Shown here one piece after another: positions 13,113 through 24,360 of a stretch of DNA of 64,000 nucleotides (position 1 is the stretch's first letter; the number at the start of each line of letters is the position of its first letter). Under the pieces are notes generated by a model, which was given only the letters and a program-made list of their open reading frames with translations, was not told the DNA's origin and searched no databases. Source of the stretch: Rotaria macrura (Eukaryota > Rotifera > Eurotatoria > Philodinida > Philodinidae); NCBI GenBank assembly GCA_900239685.1, contig OENT01000183.1, positions 104,739-168,738 of the forward strand, in the 5' to 3' direction. Both the position numbers and the translations under genes were made by a program.

Positions 13113-13122
13113 CTGCGGAAAT
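13113..13122 (-). other. Splice acceptor directly before the PEX7 start codon
   Basis: On the minus strand TTTCCGCAG is followed at once by the ATG at 13112. It is either the 3' end of a 5'UTR intron or a spliced-leader trans-splice site. Confidence 0.5.
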
Positions 13123-15246
13123 ACATATGATCATTACAAATCATTGTTAATTTTTATTCAAAGAAAAAAGTTCGAAAAATTCGCAAACTTTATTGAAGAT
13201 TAAACATAATCAATATTCAAATGAATATTTTCAACATGCATATGAAATTAATAAAGAATGAAATACATGAAAGTGTAAGGTATTTTTCAGAATAGATTAT
13301 CTTCAGAATATGTCTATCATAGTTAGAAGTTTAATTGATAAGGTCGTTTGTTGTTGACTCATGATACCAAGAGAGTTTCATTAATTTTAGGATAAGACAG
13401 TTGCTGTCTGTAGAAAAAAATAACAAATGTTTTCTCGTAACTATTCTCTAAATAGATTCTAAGAATGAATCTAAGAAAATGTCTTGTGTCGTTAATTGAC
13501 TTCTCTACTTCTAGCAAAGAACCAAATACACTAATGAAAACAAAACATCCAATTAGTGTATCTCACAAATTAAATTGATATTTTGTTCAACGATAAATTT
13601 AAAACGATAAATTTTGATATTTTTAAAATTCATTCTTCTTTCTACGTTGTTTTATGAATCGTTCTAAGTACGATTTCTATTGAAAAATAATACAAGAAGT
13701 CGAAGAACGACTGACAGTACTCAAAAGCTAGAAAAATCTTAGAAAAAAAGAATAATTCACAAACTATTTGTAAAAGAATCTAACTAGAATGTTTCACGAG
13801 TATCATGAACCTTAGATTGCTTTTAAAATGTTTGTATGACATGTTATGTCTAACTAGAGACATGAAGATGTTCTCCAATGAATAGTGAGAAAATTCATTG
13901 ATTTTTTAACATACGAAAACAATAGATTAGTATGTGTGTTTTACAATGAAAATTTCATCATTCACTTGTTTAATAATTATTTTCTCAACAACAGAAACAA
14001 AACTTAGGGAATTCGTTCGAATCTAAGAAAAGACAATGGTTTAGAGATGAAATCTTCATGATCATACTAGTACTTATTAATAGATAGAATATTTCTTTGA
14101 CTGGACGATTACAAATCAGAACGTTTCCTCATTAATAATTTCAATTCAAACTTATCGCATCAGAAGCATTTCATCTAAATACGTTGTAAAATCCTACCAA
14201 GACTAAATGAATGTGCGAGTTCATAACGCATCTCAGCTGATTTCTCGTCACATTTAAATTTTCATTCTCAATGAACAACGTTTTTTGTTTCGCCCGAAAA
14301 AATATTCATTCACTTCATGTCTATCAGCAACAACATTATTTTCAGAGTATACCAAACATTCAATACAAAATTCACAGATTTCTGAAGTTAGTATAGTAAT
14401 CATCTAAAATGTTTTGTCAAATATTTAATGTAAACTTCACTTCTCATGAACAAGTTCAATACTATCCTTAAGGATATTTCTTTTTATGATTATTTTATCT
14501 TGTGTTCAGTTTTCATTTTAATCTAGATTACCGTTTCCCTGATATACACAACACAAATATATATATATAAATATATATCTATCTCTATATATATAAAAAC
14601 AAAGTTTTCTTTCTTTTCTTTTTTTTCTCTATAGAATGAAGCAATAATAATAGTGGTAGTATTAGTAGTAATACAAAATAGAGCGATAAGAAATAATTAA
14701 ACTAGCACAAAAGAAAACAATCTACATTTTATACGATCGAGCGCGCAACTATGAAATAAACATCGAGACATTACACATACAAAAACACACCTAAACATAC
14801 ACCGGACCTTCGAAAACGATTCATTCTCGAATACGAAAGATAAAGAACACCGTAACGAAGAGAAAGAATGATAAAGAAACAGCGACCGGAGAATGAATAC
14901 CACGATATGAGCGATTTAATGTAAAGGAAGAAAACAAGCATGTTTTTTTAATTCTTACTCCTTAGACAAGATACACGCATGAAAAAAAAACAAATTTGAA
15001 AAAACGAAAAAATAGGTAATGAGGGATAGAGAGAACCGTATAGAAAAAGTATATTGATTTCTTTTGGTATATAAATATATATGTTGAAACAAAAAGAACG
15101 AATTATATCGATATATATGTGTTTGTGTTTCTTTGTATTAAATATTAGCTTGATAACACCATTGGTGGTTTTGTCTAACAGATTTCATCTAGTTGTTGAA
15201 GAAATATTTTTACATAGAAATATTTCATATAAACGAAAAACATACT
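13123..15246. other. Intergenic region between PEX7 and YAP genes
   Basis: The two minus-strand genes are separated by about 2.1 kb of AT-rich DNA. TA-rich simple repeats lie at about 14555-14595 and polypyrimidine tracts at about 14605-14630. The stretch from about 14600 to 15246 is probably the 3'UTR and flank of the YAP gene. No further gene is recognised. Confidence 0.5.
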
Positions 15247-17533
15247 TTAATTTGTGAATCGTCCAAAAGTACTACTGGTCGAGCATCCTGCACCGGAAGT
15301 TCCATGTCCACCGGAAGCACACCGCAATCTAGGTTAAGAAAAAATTCCAAAAAAGAAACAAAACAATCGAATTTATATATTTTAGTGACGATTCAACTAT
15401 TAGTTTTTTTCCGTTTCCCTTTCGCAGTTCAATTTATAGAAACACATACCCTGACCAAGTAACACGACGAGAAGCTCCTGTTCATATATATATATATATA
15501 TGTACATTTATATGGAAATGTCATCTTAGGGTCTCAGCAGTTTAGTCGCTTTTTTTTTCATGCTATTTTTTTAACATACCTGCTTGATTGAGAAAAAGAT
15601 GATCGTCGACATAGTCAGGTGTACTTAATGCATCCGGTGTTCGATTCATACTATTACGACCTGAAGAAAATAAAAATTTATGATCCTAATAGTACTATTT
15701 ACAAAAATAAGTATCATTAGGATTTATTAGATCTGCTATACTGATGAGACAATGAATTTCTGTCAGAAGAAAAATTTCTAGCTTTCATCATTAACTATAT
15801 ATGCACAATCGTACCTTCACCAACTCCACTATCTTCACTATTTTGTCGTTTATGATGAAGAAAATCATCAATTATTGAATTGATTGTAGCATGATCGGCT
15901 GATGGATCATTTGTGCTAATACGATGATTGAGCATTTTGCGTATATCAACTTCCTAAAAATACAAATATACACATGTCATTAAATCAAATTTTTCTTCTG
16001 ATAATCAAATATTTGGAATATAAAGGGTACTAACACCAATGAGCAGAGACAAAAAACATATAGACATGTATGTTTATATATATATATATATATGTATATA
16101 TATAAATAAATTTATCTAGTGTTTACATATATTAAAAGCTTATATCATACCGTTAGTACTCTGTTATTAATTTTGCTATCTGTTGTTCATATGAATTAGT
16201 CATAAATAAATAGAAAGGAAGAAAGAAGAGCCCAAGTTTCCTTACCATGCTTTCTAATTCTTCTTTCCGTTTTTGTAAAGCACGTTTTTCATGTAAAATT
16301 TCTGTTAGTTTATTTTTCAACGGATCTTGTGTATGAGACAACATCGGTGGAGAATTCGTTGTCAATTGAGCCATGCTTGTTGTTGGTGAAAGTGTTGATG
16401 ATGAAAGTCGCTGTTGCTGTTGTTCATGATGAAATGGTGACGATGATGTTGGAATGGGCGACGATGATGTTTGTGGAATAGGTATTATTTGTGTTGGTGG
16501 AACGGGCACATCAAGACGTTTCGTCATCATCGAACGATAATAATCTATCATATTAATTACTTTCATGAAAATTAAAGCGCAAAAAACGTGTCTCACTTGG
16601 TCGTGGATCATCCCAACAAGTTTGTTTGTGATTATGATCAATAAAATAAATATTGCCGCGTTCATCACGTGATTGCTCATAACCATCGGGTAATGGAAGT
16701 GTAGCGCAGAATGATTGAAATGCCGCATAATGAGTTGGTCGTGGATCTGCCCAAGTTGTGCATTGTGTCATATGACTAGAACGAAATTACATACAAGGAA
16801 CATGTTAAAATAACACATGTAACTAATGAACGAATTAGAACAGTTAGTTAACGAAACCGGAACTGAACTATGTATGTATTTTTTCTTTTCTGTTCGCTTT
16901 AGTTCAATTCGATACAGTTCTCTTCATCAATATGTCTGTCGACTATGAAGTCCTTGGGGATACTGAAAACTACATTACAATCGTAAACGGTTTTTTGATT
17001 TTGCTCATATCCACACTATCTTACTCGATATAATAAGTTTGTCCTTCAGGTGTTTGCTTTTCTTCCCAACCATCAGGTAGAGGAAGCAATGATACTTGAG
17101 AACTAATTTGTGACAATGTTGTATTTCCTGATGCTATTGTTGAACCTTGTCCATCGAGCACAGATGTATCACTCACAGTTCTTAAATGACCTTGTATAGG
17201 ATTATTATTAATAATTGTGCGTAGTAAGGTTGTGGATTGTGATGGAATGTTTGGTAAACTAAGTTGATTCTTTGCATGTTGACGATTCACACTATGCTGT
17301 TGTTCGCTGCTTATTGAATTCGATGATGTTGCAGCAGATTTCGAAAAAGTATTGCTTGGTGACGATATTGGTTGTTGAAAAAATGAATCGGGTAAACCAC
17401 GATCACGCAATGGTTTCGATGATGATTGTGCACGATATTGTGCTGGATTATTCACAACAGAAAAAAGGTCATTTAATGCTGTTTGACTTTGATCTGCAAC
17501 CCGAATATAAGATGAACGGTTGTTGTTAGTCAT
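15247..17533 (-). CDS. yap1: YAP/Yorkie transcriptional co-activator homologue
   Basis: Seven minus-strand exons join in phase: 17533-17025, 16775-16597, 16544-16246, 15953-15815, 15660-15580, 15477-15450 and 15328-15247; 438 residues. Residues about 10-55 match the TEAD-binding region (ALNDLFSVVNNP, then PLRDRGLPDSFF). HLRTVS at 116-121 fits the HxRxxS LATS/14-3-3 site. Two WW domains follow: LPLPDGWEEK...TTWADPRP (about 150-182) and LPLPDGYEQS...TCWDDPRP (about 197-230). A Gln/Ser/Pro linker leads to a coiled coil (LTEILHEKRALQKRKEELES), then EDSGVGEG...NRTPDALSTPDY, which resembles the YAP activation domain. YAP is the nuclear effector of the Hippo pathway, binding TEAD factors. Odd points: the first Trp of WW2 is Tyr, and the C-terminal PDZ-binding motif is missing. 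The last two small exons are the least certain part. Confidence 0.85.
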
Positions 17534-17584
17534 CGATCACACGATCAAGTCAAATATCTCCACGACTTTTCTCTTGTCTAGATA

Positions 17585-17600
17585 CTGAAAATAACGACAA
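17585..17600 (-). other. Splice acceptor 5' of the YAP start
   Basis: The minus strand has GTTATTTTCAG ending at 17585, about 50 nt before the ATG at 17533. This is consistent with a 5'UTR intron or a spliced-leader trans-splice site. Confidence 0.45.
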
Positions 17601-18860
17601 AACAACAAACCATTAAAATGAAAAGCAAGAATGATTTTTTTTTGCATAGACATAAAATGTGTGAACATATATGAAGGAAACGAAAGGTGAGAAAAGAAAA
17701 AGAAGAATTATACATCAATATGTCATTAACTTATGCATATGTCCGTTGGTCAAGAACACCTTCTGTTCGTTTATTTTTCAAATGATGAATGATGGTTGCG
17801 CTCAGCTGGTCACAGTTTTTCATTCCTTACTTTATGATTAGTGGAGAATATCGAGCCAATGAAATGTAAGTTTCATGAAAGAGGTTATCTCCTTAGAGAC
17901 ATGGATCAATAAATACGTAACTCAGTGAATATAGTATTCAAATTGTTCCGGAAGACGACAAATTATGATAGAGAATAATGTTCTTTCATACTTAACGAAT
18001 AACGGATTTGACTGGGGACAACTGATTATCATGACGATGAATTAGTAAAATGGTAGGAAAGAAAAATAGATGGCGATATTCCGTGATAGTCGTTTAATAA
18101 ATTGATTATTCTTAATGGGTCCTTCTTACGGATCACCACTTGATTGTTTGATTTGTTAATTCTTTTCAATGTTTTATTACAAAAGAAAATCTAATATCAA
18201 TCATGGCCAATACAACAAGCATACGCAACAGAGAACTATTACCTGGATAGTTTTTATAAACAAAGATCTGGTGTGGGATCGTCTAGAATAACCAATTGAG
18301 CAACTTTTCAAAACACTCTGCCTACGTATGAATTCGGAAAAACTTGCGATATTAAGATTACAAATTTGTCATAGAATTCTACTCGTTGAATGTCGTTCGA
18401 GTTTGTACTCGTTTTATATGAAGGAAATGCAAGATTAAAAATCATATTTGATTTCCTTCTCAGAAGAACTAACTTAGAATAGCATCATTCACTTACACAC
18501 ACACACACACACAGTTGTCACATCGTACTTTCCTATCTGATTCCGAATATGCACATGTACTTCAAAATAAAAATATGATAAGGATTGAGCAATGCTTCCA
18601 TATGACTATTCACATTGGAATGAAAATCTGACGAGTATTTAATGCATAGAATAGAAATAGAGTATGTCATGTGCATGAATAAGTTACGAGACATACAAAA
18701 TAGTGAAATTCTATCGATTCAATAGAATTATCATTCATAGACAATAAGTTTCATTGAAAAATTAAGAAACTCCATGCATGAATTACATAAATGAATGCTT
18801 ATCTATGATAATTCAGACATAGTTTGACTAGATTTAATATTCATTTAATTTTACAATTAT
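17601..18860. other. Divergent intergenic region between YAP (-) and SPATA7 (+)
   Basis: About 1.3 kb that must hold both promoters. A CA dinucleotide repeat lies at about 18493-18513. I see no gene and cannot point to a core promoter element with confidence. Confidence 0.5.
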
Positions 18861-18862
18861 AG
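18861..18862 (+). other. Splice acceptor 5' of SPATA7
   Basis: TTTTACAATTATAG ends at 18862, 31 nt before the ATG at 18894. It fits a 5'UTR intron or trans-splice acceptor; the pyrimidine tract is weak. Confidence 0.35.
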
Positions 18863-18893
18863 ATTGAAATTATTTAAGAACGGCATTTCGAAA

Positions 18894-21800
18894 ATGTCAT
18901 CGAGTGATCTACTAAGTAGTACAATGAATTGGCCAGGAAAAGGTCTTTATGGACTTAAAAGTAGTGGTAAGCTAATCGATTAAAACATTTCAATTAATTT
19001 TTTCATAGATCGTCCTATTTCAATAGTATGAACGTTTTCATTTGTCTTTTTGTAATATTTAGTTCTTCAAACAACTGAAAATAATCTTGTTAAACAAACA
19101 ATCGTTACTGATCATATGAGAAATCATTATCGACGATTACATAATGCACGATGTATGTCGTTGAAGTAAAACGTATTTCTAATGGCATCGGTTTTTCTTT
19201 CATGTTTAGCTGCGATTGATTCAAAACCACCTAAAGCTATGGTATTAGGTCAGAAATGTCGAGACCGAGCGCGTAAAGAAATGGCTCAAATGGCATATAC
19301 ACAAAATATACTTGATCAATTTGCAACTGAGAACAACCGAGAAACAACGCGTTCTCGTACAAGTCAGAGCGCACGTTCACGTCGTATGATTAAATCACAG
19401 GTAGAGCAAAAACTTACTAAATACTAATCAGTATTCATCATCATAGCCAACAACATATCGTGCACGTTCGCGAAGTATTGAATCGACTCGTATGATGACT
19501 CGTTCTTTAAATATGAATGGTTCAATGCAGAATCTTAATCAAAATGGTACAAGTCAAAGTAATATTGCAAATAAATTATTCGGCGAGTAAGGATCAATAG
19601 AAATTAATTGAAAGATTTCAAATTAAGAGACAATTGTTTTCATTTTTCATCAATATTTTAGTGGTGTTTTTACACAAGCATTGACTGCTATGTCTGCTCT
19701 AGGCAAAATGACATCAACCGAACGAAATAAAAGTAGCGCTGATGTGCTTGACAAACATGCTGATTCTTTCACACAACCCGATCCATCAGAACATAAACCT
19801 CGTTTACTTAAAAGTAATAATGGTGAATCATGTTTGTTAAAGAGTCGTTCATACTATAATCCACCAAGAAAATCAAAAGCTCAGTCAACAAATAACCAAA
19901 AAGAAGAAACGGATATACATGAAACTGTCGTTATTGAAAAGAAACCAAAGGAAGATGAACAAACTGCTCTGAGGTTAGTTTATAACGAACAAAAATCAAA
20001 ATTAAACACATATTTCATTTGAGATTTCTTTTTATTCTAACTAAACAGTATTCGACGTGTTAGGTAAGATTACACGTAGAAATATAAAACCTTGAAAAGA
20101 AAATCATAAAAAGATCCTGCATGTTATTACGTTGGTAATCTTCCGTAGATAATAAACTTTTCTTCTGAAGTCACAAATCAATTGGATTTCATATAGATAT
20201 TTATTCGTTTTTCAATTTCTTTTCATTTCTAGAGAGCAACTCAATAGAAGTTTTGAACTACGACAAAGTGTAGAAAAGAAAATTAAAAAAGCTAAAGCAT
20301 CATCAATGGCAAGTTCAACGAAAAGGTAAATGACCATCGAATAATTGAGTTGAATATAAAAGAAAAAAAAATTCCTTTAGGCTTATTACAATGATTAAAC
20401 ATAATTGAGAGTATTAACCTTTTTGTTTCTAACAGTACAGGTCGTACCTATCAACTCAACACATATTATCTTCAACAATGAAACTTTTCCAAGATGATTT
20501 CAATGTAAAGTCATAGTTTTTTCATGACACCATATTTTCATTACATCATGATATTCTATTAAAATTTGTCTGCTCGAACTGAACCGAGAATTTTCAAAAT
20601 AACTAATACTAAGAATATGAATTTTAGAATTTCAATACATTTAAATAAGAAATCAGAAATGAAATTGAGTCATTTCTAACTGTAAAAAATACGATCAAGA
20701 AGTATCAATGATCATAGTTTCAGTCTGATCTATTGTAGACTCTTCGACCGTTAGAATTTTCCAGTAAAGTTTTTAAGAAATCTTTAACAAGAGTAATGCA
20801 AGGATTTAATATTCCAATAGAGGTGTTTCATTAAAACAAACAACAGAAGAAAGAATACTTTTAGGCAGGGTTCGATTAAATAATAATACATTCCTCTTAC
20901 AACTATGAATCGTTGTAGCTTTAAGCAAAAGATCAAATTGACACAGAATTCTAGCGTTCAACGTAGTCGAACATCTATAGGCACGAATTAGTCATAGCAA
21001 CACGTGTAATCTCTCGTATATGTCACGTGCTGCTATCGTACCGATAAGTTGAAATTTAATGTCATCATTCATTCATTCTTTTGTTCAACACAGCTAGGCA
21101 TACTGAAATTTATAAACAGCTCTTTGTGAAAATCTTGTCACATAAACTCATGAATTTTCATTATGACAAAACATACGTGGGCATGATGGATTAATGAAGT
21201 ATTTGATAGTATCAAAAAAGAAAATCATCTTAATGTTCTTTTTACAATTGAACACTAATGTTTGCATGTTGTTTCTTTACAGAAAACAATCCGATGAAGT
21301 ATTGAGACGATTCGGTCTAGATGAGTATGTTCATTTGACAAAGCATTTCTGCTTTTCATTATCTTTTGTATTTTAACATTCACATAATTTATTCTATTAG
21401 ACACGAGCGTTTACAATATGTACGATTTATGCAAGACATAACTGATGCCATTATACGAAATAATTTAACAACGGAATCAGCCATCGAAAAATTATATGAA
21501 ATACATATTGATCGAAATCGAGAAAAACTCAATGAAGTCAGATCGTTGATTTATTTATTTTTGTTTATTTGACATAGATTCTAATTTTATTTTAGAGTCG
21601 TTTACGTGATCTTTTAGAAGCATTAAAAAGTGATCTTGGTGTTCAATCATCTCGAAGTAAATCCATATAACCTTTAAATGAAATCATAAGTTACAAATGC
21701 TTATTAATTCTACTTGTAGAAAATGATGGCTATTCTTCAGTTCGTAAAGCTACTACTTATGATAACGAACCACTTCCACGACAAACTCCAACAATACCTA

Positions 21801-22396
21801 GAGAAAATACATTGATTTCAACGCCTAAGACTCCTCATGATGAAAGACGACGTTCATCATTTAATATCAATGATTCATTGCCATGGGAAGTTGAAAATAA
21901 TGCTAACAAACCACCACCGCCAGCAACAACGCAACATAATAAACATGAATTCCACTCAAATGTTTTAAATGATAACTCAACAGAAAAGCCATTCGATGAT
22001 GATTATCTATTCTCTAATCCATCAGCAACTATGAAACCCAAACCACGTGTAGCACGTCAAACTAATGTCATTGATCAATTCAGATCCGATAGTATTTCCA
22101 GTGCACATACAACGGTACCTGAATCAATTGTTCCCATCAATTTTAATGCAACAATTCGAAAATCTAAACCTGATTTACGTAATGATGACTGGCTTCGAGA
22201 TTCGCAACCAAACAAAATAACGAATCACAAAACTCCACTAGATGATGTCAATGACGATGACGAAGGCGAAGAAGAACATGACGATCAACCAGCAACGAGT
22301 GCATCACCTGAACTAAGCAATCATCGTAAACTAAGCAGATATGGTAGCGATGATTTTGAACCTGATGAGGATGAACTTGACAGTTCCGAAAAATAA
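18894..22396 (+). CDS. spata7: SPATA7 homologue (ciliary transition-zone protein)
   Basis: Ten exons close in phase: 18894-18966, 19063-19152, 19210-19400, 19447-19586, 19662-19973, 20233-20325, 21283-21324, 21401-21536, 21596-21656 and 21720-22396; 604 residues, like the roughly 600 of vertebrate SPATA7. Three blocks match the family in order: KGLYGLKSS...VTDHMRNHYRRLHNARSAID near the N-terminus; DVLDKHADSF...SRSYYNPPRK in the middle; and HERLQYVRFMQDITDAII...IEKLYEIHIDRN...LLEALKSDLG in exons 8-9. The C-terminal exon is acidic and low in complexity (DDVNDDDEGEEEHDDQ). In vertebrates SPATA7 works at the connecting cilium/transition zone with RPGRIP1; a ciliary role here is inferred from homology. 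Intron 6 (20326-21282) is much longer than the others and contains a possible alternative last exon. Confidence 0.85.
20436..20481 (+). other. Possible alternative terminal exon of SPATA7
   Basis: Within the 957-bp intron 6, the acceptor TTTTTGTTTCTAACAG ends at 20435. Joining exon 6 to it in phase gives STGRTYQLNTYYLQQ and a TGA at 20479-20481. It would make a short isoform lacking the conserved C-terminal block. Only transcripts could show whether it is used. Confidence 0.25.
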
Positions 22397-22886
22397 CATT
22401 GGCAGAACGAGAAGGAAAAAAAAGAATTATCTGACTTTTTTGTAATTTTCCTTTTCTTTTTTGCGTTTTTTCTTTCTTTCTTTCTTTCTTGTACATCATT
22501 ACATTGTTCATATATATACAGAGAAATTGGTGGCAAAAAAATGTCTGTCTAGTTGCAGAGGAAAAGGACAAAAATAGTTTTCATCAATATTTTATGCTTT
22601 TCAGAATGTTATTCTGCTCGTTTCCATCTATTACTACTACTATCATTCATCTAAATGCATGCTCGTCCTGTGTTCAAGTTGAGCGACAGAGCCGAGATTT
22701 TTTTCTCGCTTGTCGTCATCCTTTTTTTTCCTCTTTTTTTTTCTTTTTTTCCTCGTCTATTCTTGAGCTTTTTTTGCGTGTCTTACATGCTAACTCTTCT
22801 CCATCTCAGCGTGCATTCGACATAGTTTAATGATTATGTGACAAGCATCATACGTGTGTTTGTATGTGAGCATTTTATATATTTTC
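22397..22886. other. SPATA7 3' flank, pyrimidine-rich
   Basis: T- and CT-rich low-complexity sequence (a CTTT run at about 22470-22490 and T runs at about 22720-22755). Open frames here follow from composition. It lies between the SPATA7 stop and the next small gene. Confidence 0.5.
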
Positions 22887-23087
22887 ATGATGAACGACGA
22901 ACATACAACTCATATATTTGAACAACTTCGAAGTTTAGTGCCAGGAGTAAATCAATGTGAAAATGAACTTGAATTTATTCAATGTATTTCAAATTATATT
23001 CTTCATCTACAATCACAGCTTGTTAGTAAACAGCATAATAAACGAGATATATTACGATCACTAGATCACAACCAACAATTACCATGA
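22887..23087 (+). CDS. Small Id/extramacrochaetae-like HLH protein
   Basis: A single exon encodes 66 residues from MMNDEHTTHIFEQLRSLVPG to LDHNQQLP. Residues about 9-42 (IFEQLRSLVPG, loop NQCENE, then LEFIQCISNYILHLQSQL) match a helix-loop-helix domain, with the LVP that ends helix 1 and the ISNYILHLQ of helix 2 seen in Id proteins. There is no basic DNA-binding region before helix 1, as in Id/emc factors that sequester bHLH partners. The protein is shorter than most Id proteins and intronless; a longer form with an upstream exon is possible. The function is inferred from the motif only. Confidence 0.5.
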   Translation: MMNDEHTTHIFEQLRSLVPGVNQCENELEFIQCISNYILHLQSQLVSKQHNKRDILRSLDHNQQLP

Positions 23088-23369
23088 AATTATTTTTAAT
23101 AATGATAAAGATATTATTTATGAAATGATTTCAAAAAAAGGAATTACTTCATATTCAATTCACCGTTAAATCAATGCATAATTTTAAATAATAAAAAAAA
23201 ACAATTTTTTATGTTTTTTTTTGCTGGAGCTTTTTATGTATATTAATTGAACAGTTCGTTGTTCTTTTTCTTTCTCTTTTCCTTGTGAAATACGTTTAAT
23301 TTTGTTAATGTATCTGACTATTCGATGTTTGAAATGAAATAATAAGAACAGATATTGTCAACATAGAAT

Positions 23370-24325
23370 TTAACCCATAATAGTTGGCGTTGACGTTGTT
23401 GTATCAATGGTAGGTGGATGATTTACACTTTTATCTAATGCTATCAATTTTTCCAATGACGAAGATATAGTTTGGGGATCAACAGTTGCATATGAAGCAT
23501 CTGGAATAAGACTATAGTTTTCTATTCTTTTTTTATAGTTAAATTGAAATCTACCTGATTGAACTTTGTTTGGTAATAGATAACTTAACCAGTAGGTTTG
23601 TGATGATGATTCAGAGCTCGACGTTAGGCTATTATTTGTACTAGATTGTTCAGAAAGAACTACAGATGTTATCTGATTTCCATTCGATAATTGGCTAGTG
23701 GTATGTGCTTGAAATTGATTTAAACATATGATATTTTTACATGATTTGTTACTTGTTATATTTAAATCACAAGTTATATGAAGTAGATCCGATGAATCTC
23801 GACGTTTTCGTTTAGCCGACGCAGAAGACTTCGTTATATCTACAATTGAACCTGATAGTGGTGAATCGTATTGTAGTCTTGACGTAAGTGCAGCTCTTAA
23901 AGCTTCAAGATTGTTCGATTGGGAAAGAATAGTATCGATGTTAAATGTTTTCGACGGTGAATAAAATCTTAATGCATAGCCTTTTATATAGACTTCTAGA
24001 ATTCATAAAATATTTTTAGATATCGTTTTAGTACAAATCATTTCAAAATTTACTTGGTACTTGTACATAACTATGAGTCGTAGATGAACTATGAGATATG
24101 TATACGGGAATCAGTGAAAGAACGACTATTATAATAAGTACAAAACCAATAGCAAAAAAACAACCTAATACAGCGCATGGTCTATAATATGGATCGATAC
24201 GTCTGAAAGTCGAAGAAAGAATAACATTAAGAGAAAATTTAAGTTTATATTGAATTTAATCATCACCTTGCGTAGTTATCTGGCGTTGGTTGCCAACTTT
24301 CGCCATAGCCAGCATCTTTGTACAT
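23370..24325 (-). CDS. Single-pass membrane protein of unknown function
   Basis: Three minus-strand exons, 24325-24267, 24202-24054 and 23995-23370 (TAA at 23372-23370), join in phase to give 277 residues. The long last exon contains no internal Met until near its end, so simple ORF finding misses it. The protein starts MYKDAGYGESWQPTPDNYAR, has one membrane segment (CAVLGCFFAIGFVLIIIVVL) near residue 30, and then an outer or luminal region of about 220 residues containing AKRKRRD (a possible cleavage site), a few Cys (HITCDLN, NKSCKNIICLN) and several N-x-S/T sites. I chose the ATG at 24325 because a strong acceptor (GTTGTGATTTCAG) lies 23 nt upstream. I do not recognise a family. Confidence 0.6.
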
Positions 24326-24347
24326 CCTATTTTTATTGTGACTAATA

Positions 24348-24360
24348 CTGAAATCACAAC
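24348..24360 (-). other. Splice acceptor 5' of the unknown membrane protein
   Basis: The minus strand reads GTTGTGATTTCAG ending at 24348, shortly before the ATG at 24325. It is a 5'UTR intron end or a trans-splice site. Confidence 0.4.

Noticed and set aside
14555-16105. TA-rich runs near the YAP gene as promoter TATA elements
   Set aside because: They are microsatellites that occur throughout the window, mostly downstream of or within introns of this minus-strand gene.
22248-22830. Several frames on both strands around the SPATA7 3' end
   Set aside because: They are low in complexity, overlap the real SPATA7 exon or pyrimidine-rich flank, and share no family.
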